Positions 9,696 to 21,600 of a DNA stretch of 64,000 nt are shown here, one piece after another. The notes under the pieces are model-generated. The model was not told the DNA's origin, did no database searches, and saw nothing but the letters and a program-made list of their open reading frames with translations. A program made the translations under genes and the position numbers. Position 1 is the stretch's first letter; every line of letters begins with the position of its first letter. The DNA is taken from assembly GCA_009746045.1 (NCBI GenBank), contig RPFO01000090.1, positions 568,887 to 632,886 of the forward strand. The letters are read 5' to 3'. Source of the DNA: Mesostigma viride. Taxonomy: Eukaryota; Streptophyta; Mesostigmatophyceae; Mesostigmatales; Mesostigmataceae.

Positions 9696-12600
9696 GTTGG
9701 TGACCACGATGCTTGTGGGGTACAAAATGTGCAGTAAATGTACTACTGCTGCCGTTATAGGTGGGCATGCAGTGCTTGTGGTGTACCAATAGTGCAGTAG
9801 ACATTTTGCCAACGGTTGCTGAGAGGTCAGCAAACGTGGCGTATTGAGTACCACTAGTGCGATAAATGTTTTTCCGCTGGTTGAACAGATACGTATTTGT
9901 ATGCTCGTTTAGTGCAATGTGCGTTCCGCCAATGCTCAACTCAAGAGGAGCCCGAGTAACCATAAACTTTAACTACCATAAACTAGTACCATGAACTAGA
10001 GTATATCTTGAAGGTTAAAACTTTTTTCTATTATTGTTTTTGTTCTATCGATATAGTAGTGTTTGTTATTATTCGATCTATGTTCAACCTGTTGCGTATG
10101 GTGTGATCTGTGCGCCAATGCCCCACAAGAGGCGGGCGAGGAATAATGCTGCATCTGAACTGGCCCGTGTAGTTGAAGGGGTCATTTCCCACAGTTTTAT
10201 TACGGTTGCCCTCGCGCCCTTCCCCTTTCGCAGTCGGTATATGACGCTATTGGCGAGAAACTGGACCACCGTAGCAGAAAGGTACCTTTTGGCGAATTAA
10301 TAAATTTTTGGCCCAAAATGTATCAGATTCCGACAATTTTTCACCCCTATCTTCCATTTTCGGAGCATGGTTTGGCTTTGTAAGGGCAGATCCTGACTGC
10401 CCTCGCCGAGATCTATCGATTGCGCTACTTAAACTTGAGATCAGACCCCCCCACCTCCTACTTGCCATTCTTGAGTTTGGCTTACTTGGCGTAAGAGAAT
10501 GACGTAAGAGCCATTTTTGCCAGTCTCGTAACAAGACTATCACCTGGTCCGAAACCGACCTTCGACTACCCGAGGGCAGATTTGGAATTCCCTTTGAGAG
10601 ATCTGTCGATTGCACTAGTCAAATTTAATTTTGGGGTTGATCTACGAGCCCAGTTTCCTTGCGTAGTCCAGTTTCTCGCCAATAGCGTCATATGCCGGTG
10701 CACCTTTGTGTAGGCAAATTGTTGTAACTGAACGGTCAGTTCCCACAGCTGTAGCTGTAGCTCTCAGGGTTGTCCTCTCACGCTTGGCCCTGCATCTTCG
10801 ACCTTGCACTGTTGCCACTTCCCTTTCATACCCTGTCGCCCTTCCCTCTTGCCCGCGGCAGCTCCGCGCTGCACTGAGCCGTATTACCATGTAAACTTTA
10901 GTCGAAAACACAGACATGGCAGAGTTCCTCAAGCCCATATTGGTTGGTTCGTGGACAAAGGTCACTCCCAGCGAACTTGTTTGCGGGTGAGCGTAGTTAT
11001 GTGTGGCATGAATGTCGCCTGTCTGCCCTGGGCTGGAAGCCACCTAACCATGCGTCATACCGGCCCTCCATTATAGAAAGAGCTGTTGGTATTTGGATGG
11101 AACACCTGTCTTGAAATCAGCCCTTTTTCTGATGGCTCTCCGCTTCCGTTGACCCCGCTCCCCCCCACGCACCCTAAACAATCCCCCCCTTTAAGCCCCT
11201 TGATCTTCACCGCCTCCCCCTCCCGTAAACCCCCCTTCGTCCCACTTGATCTAAACGCCTTCCCCTGTGCCACCCATGGCACCCACCCCATGCATGGCAC
11301 CCACCCCCATCAAACCACCATCTATATCCCCCCTTCACACTCCCGGCGCCAGTTATAACATCATCCCGTGCCACAAACACTCTCGACAATATCGGCAACC
11401 CCCCTCCTCCTTCACACCATCGGCGCCATTTCCCCTCACACAAACTTCGCCACCCCTCTCGCTTTGCCACCCCCCTCACGCCCCCGGCGCCAGGTCAACG
11501 CGGCATCCCCTCCAGCCTGCGCCTGCGCTGCCCGCCCAACTCGCGTCGTGGCAAGGCCATGCTGGCCGCGCTGGGTGCCCACGGCCAGTTTGCGGACCTG
11601 GACGCAATGTCATTGGTCACCAACGACCGGGACCGCGACGGTTCGATCCTGGACGCCATCCGCTTGCTCCCTCCCTTTCGGGACAATGCCGCCACTGCGG
11701 TTTCCATGTCGAGCCGAGATGGTAGCCGCCTGGCCACAGGACGCGTTGCCTTCCCCGCCAACGGCCACGCCGCTCGGATCAGTAGTGGCGATTACCCGAG
11801 TTACGCTGCTCGCATCGATGATGGCAACAGCCACGCACTTCGCCTCGGTAATGACGATTTCGAGAACTATGCTGCCGTTACCGCGGGCGGCTCTAGAAGC
11901 TCCGCCATCACACCCTCGCGGGGCAACCTGGTCTCGACACATATCGGGTCCCAAGCTCACAGCAAGCGCAGTATGTTATCTGCCACGGCCATGGACCCAA
12001 CCAGAGCTGCCTTGTCTCCTGAGTCTTGGCAGCCCCGCTTAGCGACAGCCGACCGAGGGTTTAGGGTTGACCTCTCATCCAGTCCCCCTCCGTCGCTCTC
12101 CGCACGCCTTAAGGGCTGGTTCTGGGGCAAACCCGCCGAAGGCGACCCATCGGCCTCCGCCAAGATCGCGGCCGCCGCAGCCATGGGACATGCGATACGC
12201 TACAGGGGCCAAGGGCTCACCTCCGCTGGTCTACCCGCAGGTACCCGTCACGAAGACTTGAGCACCAAAGGGGTTGGGGTCGGCGGGACAATGGCGGGAG
12301 CAGGTGGGGATGGCGGCGCCGGCGAGGAGGAGTATGAACAAGCGGCAGGTGGTGGCGCTGGGCTAGCGGGGGGGGGGCATGCCGCAAGGCCGCTCTTGGT
12401 CCATGTGGCGGCGGGCAGGAACACGGGCGCGGGCTGGTGGGGGGAGCTGCTGCAGATGCTGGCGACGCAACAGGGCCTCGCGTTTGGGAGCGGGGGTTTG
12501 GAGGATCTCTCGTGCGACCACGACGTGTTCCAGGTAATTGAGGGGTAGGGGGTTGTTGAGAGGAGGGGAGGTTATAAGAGTTGTCCTCGAGGGATCAAAG

Positions 12601-15600
12601 TAGGGAAACGACAGATGCCGCCTATCAGGGGGGAGTGTGGCTTTCTGTGTGTGTATGTGTGGGGGGGGCTATTTTGTGGCAGGCTATGATAGGCGAGGGG
12701 ACAATCTCTGTGTGACGGTGGAAGCATCAGTTCCCGGTGCAGTTAGTTTTTGGCATTGGTTTCACAAGATGACCAGCTGCCACCCAAGGTGGATGGATGC
12801 GGAACTTGATCAGGGCTGTGTTGCCGATGGGTGGGTACAGACGCAGCCACACAGGGAGGCTGCACGGTTGCTTGAGGAAGGGCGCGTCCCCTAGTTCCCG
12901 AGAAAGGGGGCTTGTATGCTTTCAATCCTGTTTGGGATTTACTATGGGTCCTTTCTTCAGCCATCAGCTGTCGGCATGTCGCAGCTCGGCGTTTCTCACC
13001 ACCACGGACATGAGAATCGCCACGCCATGCTACACACTGCTCCTTAGTGTCCACGTCTAGAGCCCTCTGTGGCCTGCCCACTTGAGGCAGTGATAGAAGC
13101 TAGGGCGCCCTACCTCCTCGTTGTGTGTAGGGGTTTTAGGTTCCTTTGTTGATACCCACGTGACGCAGTCGCATGCTTATTAGTTTAAGTTAACCTAAAA
13201 GATTCCGCCCCTGCTGCTCGCCGTCGCCTCACCTGCTGCTCATCAGCCATCCCCCAATGCTCCTCACATGCCACACGGCAGCTTTCTAAAGGAGGCTATG
13301 GCGCATGAGGAGACCATCCCACCATGTATTCTAAAGTTATGGAAACCACGCTACCAAATATCCTAACCACCGTTCCATGTGTGGCATACGGAATGGTAGC
13401 AGAGCCCGCTAATCTTTATATCCATTCCGTGCTCTGGCTCCCTAGGGCTTGGCACCCTACAAATGAAGGCAACCTCAATCTCACAAAATTCTCGAAAGCC
13501 AATATCAACCCAGGTTAACTGATGGCCGTGTGACGCGGAGAAGTATACTGGGGTTCCATGCACACCATTGTCCCCTTTGAGCACGATCCCCTCGCCGCAT
13601 GCCATTCTCCATCTATCTCCCGCATCCACCCTCCCCTTCTTCCGTTTTTTTTTTTTTAACCCCCTCATTTGATTCCATTTGGGGCATCCCTATCCCTCTC
13701 ACTTAAGTAATGAACTCCTTTCCCCCTCAGCTGGAGGTGACCGGGGGCCACACCGTCCGGGCGGCGCTGCTCCAACTCCCCGAGCCCTACCGGTCCATCC
13801 TCTCCGTGCGCGATCCCCGATCAGTCGTCCTTGAGGAGTACCTGCGCTCGCCCTGCGCGGCTCGCCACGAGGCCGAGGAGCGCCATGCGAGGGCCGTCGC
13901 TGCTGCCGCTGCCACCGCTGCCGCGAACGCCGCGAGGCGACACCGCGACAGCTCTACCGAGACCAGCAACGGCGCCGGGACGGGGAACTCCCCACGGGAT
14001 GGCTATTCAGGGCAGGACGCTAATTCTGGCGGAATTTCCTCGAGAGCCCGCGAATCCCCGACCAGCCTCGCGGGAGGCGTGTCGTCCTCGTGGAGCAACC
14101 TGGGGGCGGTCATACTGTCCACCGTGTGGGGTAACCCGGGGGCTGCCAGTAATGGTGACGTCGCCGCGGCTGCCAATGCCGCCAATGCAGATGCCAGCAT
14201 CACGAAAAGGACTGCGGATGGCAGGACCCGTGTGGCGAGGGCCGGCGGGCTGACAGGTGGCGTCGTCACGGATGCCAGCATGCAGCCATCCGGCCTAACA
14301 AGCCAACAACAAGGCGAGGCCATGGCAGCGCTACTAGGAGGCATGACACAAAGAAAGGCCGTGACACCTGCCGGCTTTCCTGGCACTCTGGCAGGGGCTG
14401 CGGCATCAAACCCAAGCATGAAGCCAAGCGTGGGTGGAAGTGATGCAGCAGATGGGGCAGCACCCGCGGGGCCATCATCACCATCGGGGGGGGGACTGCT
14501 GGGTCAGGTCACTCGTGGCGCTGCGACCGCGGTGTACAGTGGCATGGACACTATAGTGACGTGGACAGGGCTCGACGACGTGCACCGGACGGTGCAGCGG
14601 CCGAGCCTGTTTGCGGGGGATGGCGGGTTTGCCAACAGTGATGGGGGGCTGGAGGATGATGTCGATTTCAGTGATGCAGATGGCCTTGATGGTGATGGTG
14701 ACGGTGACGGCATTACACGGGGCTCCGTATCCCGTGCGGGCTTTGGTCGAGGAATGGATGAGACTGGGCGAGCCACGGCTCGCATTCGTGCAAGTCTTCG
14801 CGACAGCGGCGATGGGGTCGATGGCGGAGATGATGAGGATGATGATTTGGGAAGCGGCAGGGGAGCGTCCGCGGCGACTCGGCTCCTTGGTTCGCCGTTC
14901 GGGAGCCTCGTGGGCAAGCGCGAGGCGTTCCGCGCATTCTCGTCCGCATTTGGGATCGATGACTTTGACAACGGGGCCGAGGAGATGTACAAGTGGGTGC
15001 CCCGGGGGAGGGGGGCCGGGGTCCACGGCAGCGGTGACAACAACCCTAACCATGACGATAGCGGTGGTGCGGCATCCACCAGCATCCACCAAGCCACGTC
15101 ATCCATGCCTACGGGGACTTCGCCTTCCCTGAACCGGTATGGGGCACTGCTGTCGGGCGGGGCCGCTGTCAAGAGCGCGATGGCGAGGGTGTTGGGTGGC
15201 AGGGGACAGCTGGCAGCGCGGGACGTAATCATGAGGCGCGTGGGCAGCGTGGCGACGGGTAGTAGGCACGGCTCGCGTCGGCGAATGGTGACATCGCTGT
15301 GGCGGGACAGCCCATCCAAGAACGTGAGCATGAGAATAGATAAATGTTAATTGTGCCCCTATCGTTGGCCCCCTTCTTGTGCCCCTATCGTTGGCCGCCT
15401 TCTTGTGCCCCTATCGTTGGCCCCCTTTCTTGTGCCCCTATCGTTGGCCCCTTTCTTGTGCCCCTATCGTTGGCCCCCTTCTTGTGCCCCTATCGTTGGC
15501 CCCCTTCTTGTGCCCCTATCGTTGGCCTCCTTTCTTGTGCCCCTATCGTTGGCCCCTTTCTTGTGCCCCTATCGTTGGCCCCCTTCTTGTGCCCCTATCA

Positions 15601-18600
15601 TTGGCCCCCTTCTTGTGCCCCTATCGTTGGCCCCCTTCTTGTGCCCCTATCGTTGGCCCCTTTCTTGTGCCCCTATCGTTGGCCCCTTCTTGTGCCCCTA
15701 TCGTTGGCCCCTTCTTGTGCCCCTATCGTTGGCCCCCTTCTTGTGCCCCTATCGTTGGCCCCCTTCTTGTGCCCCTATCGTTGGCCCCCTTCTTGTGCCC
15801 CTATCGTTGGCCCCCTTCTTGTGCCCCTATCGTTGGCCCCCTTCTTGTGCCCCTATCGTTGGCCCCCTTCTTGTGCCCCTATCGTTGGCCCCCTTCTTGT
15901 GCCCCTATCGTTGGCCCCCTTCTTGTGCCCCTATCATTGGCCCCCTTCTTGTGCCCCTATCGTTGGCCCCCTTCTTGTGCCCCTATCATTGGCCCCTTTC
16001 TTGTGCCCCTATCATTGGCCCCCTTCTTGTGCCCCTATCGTTGGCCCCCTTCTTGTGCCCCTATCGTTGGCCCCCTTCTTGTGCCCCTATCGTTGGCCCC
16101 CTTCTTGTGCCCCTATCATTGGCCCCCTTCTTGTGCCCCTATCGTTGGCCCCCTTCTTGTGCCCCTATCGTTGGCCCCCTTCTTGTGCCCCTATCGTTGG
16201 CCCCCTTCTTGTGCCCCTATCGTTGGCCCCCTTCTTGTGCCCCTATCGTTGGCCCCCTTCTTGTGCCCCTATCGTTGGCCCTTCTTGTGCCCCTATCGTT
16301 GGCCCCTTCTTGTGCCCTATCGTTGGCCCCCTTCTTGTGCCCCTATCGTTGGCCCCCTTCTTGTGCCCCTATCGTTGGCCCCCTTCTTGTGCCCCTATCG
16401 TTGGCCCCTTCTTGTGCCCCTATCGTTGGCCCCTTCTTGTGCCCCTATCGTTGGCCCCCTTCTTGTGCCCCTATCGTTGGCCCCTTCTTGTGCCCCTATC
16501 GTTGGCCCCCTTCTTGTGCCCCTATCGTTGGCCCCCTTCTTGTGCCCCTATCGTTGGCCCCCTTCTTGTGCCCCTATCGTTGGCCCTTCTTGTGCCCCTA
16601 TCGTTGGCACCCTTCTTGTGCCCCTATCGTTGGCCCCTTCTTGTGCCCCTATCGTTGGCCCCTTCTTGTGCCCCTATCGTTGGCCCCTTTCTTGTGCCCC
16701 TATCGTTGGCCCCCTTCTTGTGCCCCTATCGTTGGCCCCTTCTTGTGCCCCTATCGTTGGCCCCTTTCTTGTGCCCCTATCGTTGGCCCCCTTCTTGTGC
16801 CCCTATCGTTGGCCCCTTTCTTGTGCCCCTATCGTTGGCCCCTTCTTGTGCCCCTATCGTTGGCCCCTTTCTTGTGCCCCTATCGTTGGCCCCCTTCTTG
16901 TGCCCCTATCGTTGGCCCCCTTCTTGTGCCCCTATCGTTGGCCCCTTCTTGTGCCCCTATCGTTGGCCCCTTTCTTGTGCCCCTATCGTTGGCCCCCTTC
17001 TTGTGCCCCTATCGTTGGCCCCCTTCTTGTGCCCCTATCGTTGGCCCCTTCTTGTGCCCCTATCGTTGGCCCCCTTCTTGTGCCCCTATCGTTGGCCCCC
17101 TTCTTGTGCCCCTATCGTTGCCCCCTTCTTGTGCCCCTATCGTTGGCCCCCTTCTTGTGCCCCTATCGTTGGCCCCTTCTTGTGCCCCTATCGTTGGCCC
17201 CCTTCTTGTGCCCCTATCGTTGGCCCCTTCTTGTGCCCCTATCGTTGGCCCCCTTCTTGTGCCCCTATCGTTGGCCCCCTTCTTGTGCCCCTATCGTTGG
17301 CCCCCTTCTTGTGCCCCTATCGTTGGCCCCCTTCTTGTGCCCCTATCGTTGGCCCCCTTCTTGTGCCCCTATCGTTGGCCCCCTTCTTGTGCCCCTATCG
17401 TTGGCCCCCTTCTTGTGCCCCTATCGTTGGCCCCTTCTTGTGCCCCTATCGTTGGCCCCCTTCTTGTGCCCCTATCGTTGGCCCCCTTCTTGTGCCCCTA
17501 TCGTTGGCCCCCTTCTTGTGCCCCTATCGTTGGCCCCTTCTTGTGCCCCTATCGTTGGCACCCTTCTTGTGCCCCTATCGTTGGCCCCTTCTTGTGCCCC
17601 TATCGTTGGCCCCCTTCTTGTGCCCCTATCGTTGGCCCCTTCTTGTGCCCCTATCGTTGGCCCCTTCTTGTGCCCCTATCGTTGGCCCCTTCTTGTGCCC
17701 CTATCGTTGGCCCCTTCTTGTGCCCCTATCGTTGGCCCCCTTCTTGTGCCCCTATCGTTGGCCCCCTTCTTGTGCCCCTATCGTTGGCCCCTTCTTGTGC
17801 CCTATCGTTGGCCGCCTTCTTGTGCCCCTATCGTTGGCCCCCTTCTTGTGCCCCTATCGTTGGCCCCCTTCTTGTGCCCCTATCGTTGGCCCCTTCTTGT
17901 GCCCCTATCGTTGGCCCCTTTCTTGTGCCCCTATCGTTGGCCCCTTCTTGTGCCCCTATCGTTGGCCCCCTTCTTGTGCCCCTATCGTTGGCCCCCTTCT
18001 TGTGCCCCTATCGTTGGCCCCTTCTTGTGCCCCTATCGTTGGCCCCCTTCTTGTGCCCCTATCGTTGGCCCCCTTCTTGTGCCCCTATCGTTGGCCCCTT
18101 TCTTGTGCCCCTATCGTTGGCCCCTTTCTTGTGCCCCTATCGTTGGCCCCTTTCTTGTGCCCCTATCGTTGGCCCCTCTCTTGTGCCCCTATCGTTGGCC
18201 CCTTTCTTGTGCCCCTATCGTTGGCCCCTTCTTGTGCCCCTATCGTTGGCCCCTTTCTTGTGCCCCTATCATTGGCCCCCTTCTTGTGCCCCTATCGTTG
18301 GCCCCCTTTCTTGTGCCCCTATCGTTGGCCCCTTTCTTGTGCCCCTATCGTTGGCCCCCTTCTTGTGCCCCTATCGTTGGCCCCCTTCTTGTGCCCCTAT
18401 CGTTGGCCCCTTTCTTGTGCCCCTATCGTTGGCCCCCTTCTTGTGCCCCTCTCGTTGGCCCCCTTCTTGTGCCCCTATCGTTGGCCCCCTTCTTGTGCCC
18501 CTATCGTTGGCCCCTTTCTTGTGCCCCTATCGTTGGCCCCCTTCTTGTGCCCCTATCGTTGGCCCCCTTCTTGTGCCCCTATCGTTGGCCCCCTTCTTGT

Positions 18601-21600
18601 GCCCCTATCGTTGGCCCCCTTCTTGTGCCCCTATCGTTGGCCCCCTTCTTGTGCCCCTATCGTTGGCACCCTTCTTGTGCCCCTATCGTTGGCCCCCTTC
18701 TTGTGCCCCTATCGTTGGCCCCTTCTTGTGCCCCTATCGTTGGCCCCCTTCTTGTGCCCCTATCGTTGGCCCCCTTCTTGTGCCCCTATCGTTGGCCCCT
18801 TCTTGTGCCCCTATCGTTGGCCCCCTTCTTGTGCCCCTATCGTTGGCCCCCTTCTTGTGCCCCTATCGTTGGCCCCTTCTTGTGCCCCTATCGTTGGCCC
18901 CCTTCTTGTGCCCCTATCGTTGGCCCCTTTCTTGTGCCCCTATCGTTGGCCCCCTTCTTGTGCCCCTATCGTTGGCCCCTTCTTGTGCCCCTATCGTTGG
19001 CCCCTTTCTTGTGCCCCTATCGTTGGCCCCCTTCTTGTGCCCCTATCGTTGGCCCCTTTCTTGTGCCCCTATCGTTGGCCCCTTCTTGTGCCCCTATCGT
19101 TGGCCCCCTTCTTGTGCCCCTATCGTTGGCCCCTTCTTGTGCCCCTATCGTTGGCCCCTTCTTGTGCCCCTATCGTTGGCCCCTTTCTTGTGCCCCTATC
19201 GTTGGCCCCCTTCTTGTGCCCCTATCGTTGGCCCCTTTCTTGTGCCCCTATCGTTGGCCCCTTCTTGTGCCCCTATCGTTGGCCCCCTTCTTGTGCCCCT
19301 ATCGTTGGCCCCTTTCTTGTGCCCCTATCGTTGGCCCCCTTCTTGTGCCCCTATCGTTGGCCCCTTCTTGTGCCCCTATCGTTGGCCCCTTCTTGTGCCC
19401 TATCGTTGGCCCCTTCTTGTGCCCCTATCGTTGGCCCCTTCTTGTGCCCCTATCGTTGGCACCCTTCTTGTGCCCCTATCGTTGGCCCCCTTCTTGTGCC
19501 CCTATCGTTGGCCCCTTCTTGTGCCCCTATCGTTGGCCCCCTTCTTGTGCCCCTATCGTTGGCCCCTTCTTGTGCCCCTATCGTTGGCCCCCTTCTTGTG
19601 CCCCTATCGTTGGCCCCTTTCTTGTGCCCCTATCGTTGGCACCCTTCTTGTGCCCCTATCGTTGGCCCCCTTCTTGTGCCCCTATCGTTGGCCCCCTTCT
19701 TGTGCCCCTATCGTTGGCCCCTTTCTTGTGCCCCTATCATTGGCCCCCTTCTTGTGCCCCTATCGTTGGCCCCTTCTTGTGCCCCTATCGTTGGCACCCT
19801 TCTTGTGCCCCTATCGTTGGCCCCCTTCTTGTGCCCCTATCATTGGCCCCTTTCTTGTGCCCCTATCGTTGGCCCCTTCTTGTGCCCCTATCGTTGGCCC
19901 CCTTCTTGTGCCCCTATCGTTGGCCCCTTCTTGTGCCCCTATCGTTGGCCCCTTTCTTGTGCCCCTATCGTTGGCCCCCTTCTTGTGCCCCTATCGTTGG
20001 CCCCCTTCTTGTGCCCCTATCGTTGGCCCCTTTCTTGTGCCCCTATCGTTGGCCCCCTTCTTGTGCCCCTATCGTTGGCCCCTTCTTGTGCCCCTATCAT
20101 TGGCCCCCTTCTTGTGCCCTATCGTTGGCCCCCTTCTTGTGCCCCTATCGTTGGCCCCTTCTTGTGCCCCTATCGTTGGCCCCTTCTTGTGCCCCTATCG
20201 TTGGCCCCTTTCTTGTGCCCCTATCGTTGGCCCCTTCTTGTGCCCCTATCGTTGGCCCCCTTCTTGTGCCCCTATCGTTGGCCCCCTTCTTGTGCCCCTA
20301 TCGTTGGCCCCCTTCTTGTGCCCCTATCGTTGGCCCCTTTCTTGTGCCCCTATCGTTGGCCCCTTTCTTGTGCCCCTATCGTTGGCCCCTTCTTGTGCCC
20401 CTATCGTTGGCCCCCTTCTTGTGCCCCTATCGTTGGCCCCCTTCTTGTGCCCCTATCGTTGGCCCCCTTCTTGTGCCCCTATCGTTGGCCCCTTCTTGTG
20501 CCCCTATCGTTGGCCCCCTTCTTGTGCCCCTATCGTTGGCCCCCTTCTTGTGCCCCTATCGTTGGCACCCTTCTTGTGCCCCTATCGTTGGCCCCCTTCT
20601 TGTGCCCCTATCGTTGGCCCCTTTCTTGTGCCCCTATCGTTGGCCCCTTCTTGTGCCCCTATCGTTGGCCCCTTTCTTGTGCCCCTATCGTTGGCCCCTT
20701 TCTTGTGCCCCTATCATTGGCCCCTTCTTGTGCCCCTATCGTTGGCCCCTTCTTGTGCCCCTATCGTTGGCCCCCTTCTTGTGCCCCTATCATTGGCCCC
20801 CTTCTTGTGCCCCTATCGTTGGCCCCTTCTTGTGCCCCTATCATTGGCCCCTTCTTGTGCCCCTATCGTTGGCCCCTTCTTGTGCCCCTATCGTTGGCCC
20901 CTTCTTGTGCCCCTATCATTGGCCCCCTTCTTGTGCCCCTATCATTGGCCCCTTTCTTGCGCCCTATCGTTGGCCCCTTCTTGCCCCTCTCGTTGGCCCC
21001 TTCTTGTGCCCCTATCGTTGGCACCCTTCTTGTGCCCCTATCGTTGGCCCCTTTCTTGTGCCCCTATCGTTGGCCCCTTCTTGTGCCCCTATCGTTGGCC
21101 CCCTTCTTGTGCCCCTATCGTTGGCCCTTTCTTGTGCCCCTATCGTTGGCCCCTTTCTTGTGCCCCTATCGTTGGCCCCTTCTTGTGCCCCTATCGTTGG
21201 CCCTTCTTGTGCCCCTATCGTTGGCCCCCTTCTTGTGCCCCTATCGTTGGCCCCTTTCTTGTGCCCCTATCGTTGGCCCCTTCTTGTGCCCCTATCGTTG
21301 GCCCCCTTCTTGTGCCCCTATCGTTGGCACCCTTCTTGTGCCCCTATCGTTGGCCCCTTCTTGTGCCCCTATCGTTGGCCCCCTTCTTGTGCCCCTATCG
21401 TTGGCCCCTTTCTTGTGCCCCTATCGTTGGCCCCTTTCTTGTGCCCCTATCGTTGGCCCCCTTCTTGTGCCCCTATCGTTGGCCCCTTTCTTGTGCCCCT
21501 ATCGTTGGCCCCTTCTTGTGCCCCTATCGTTGGCCCCTTTCTTGTGCCCCTATCGTTGGCCCCCTTCTTGTGCCCCTATCGTTGGCCCCCTTCTTGTGCC

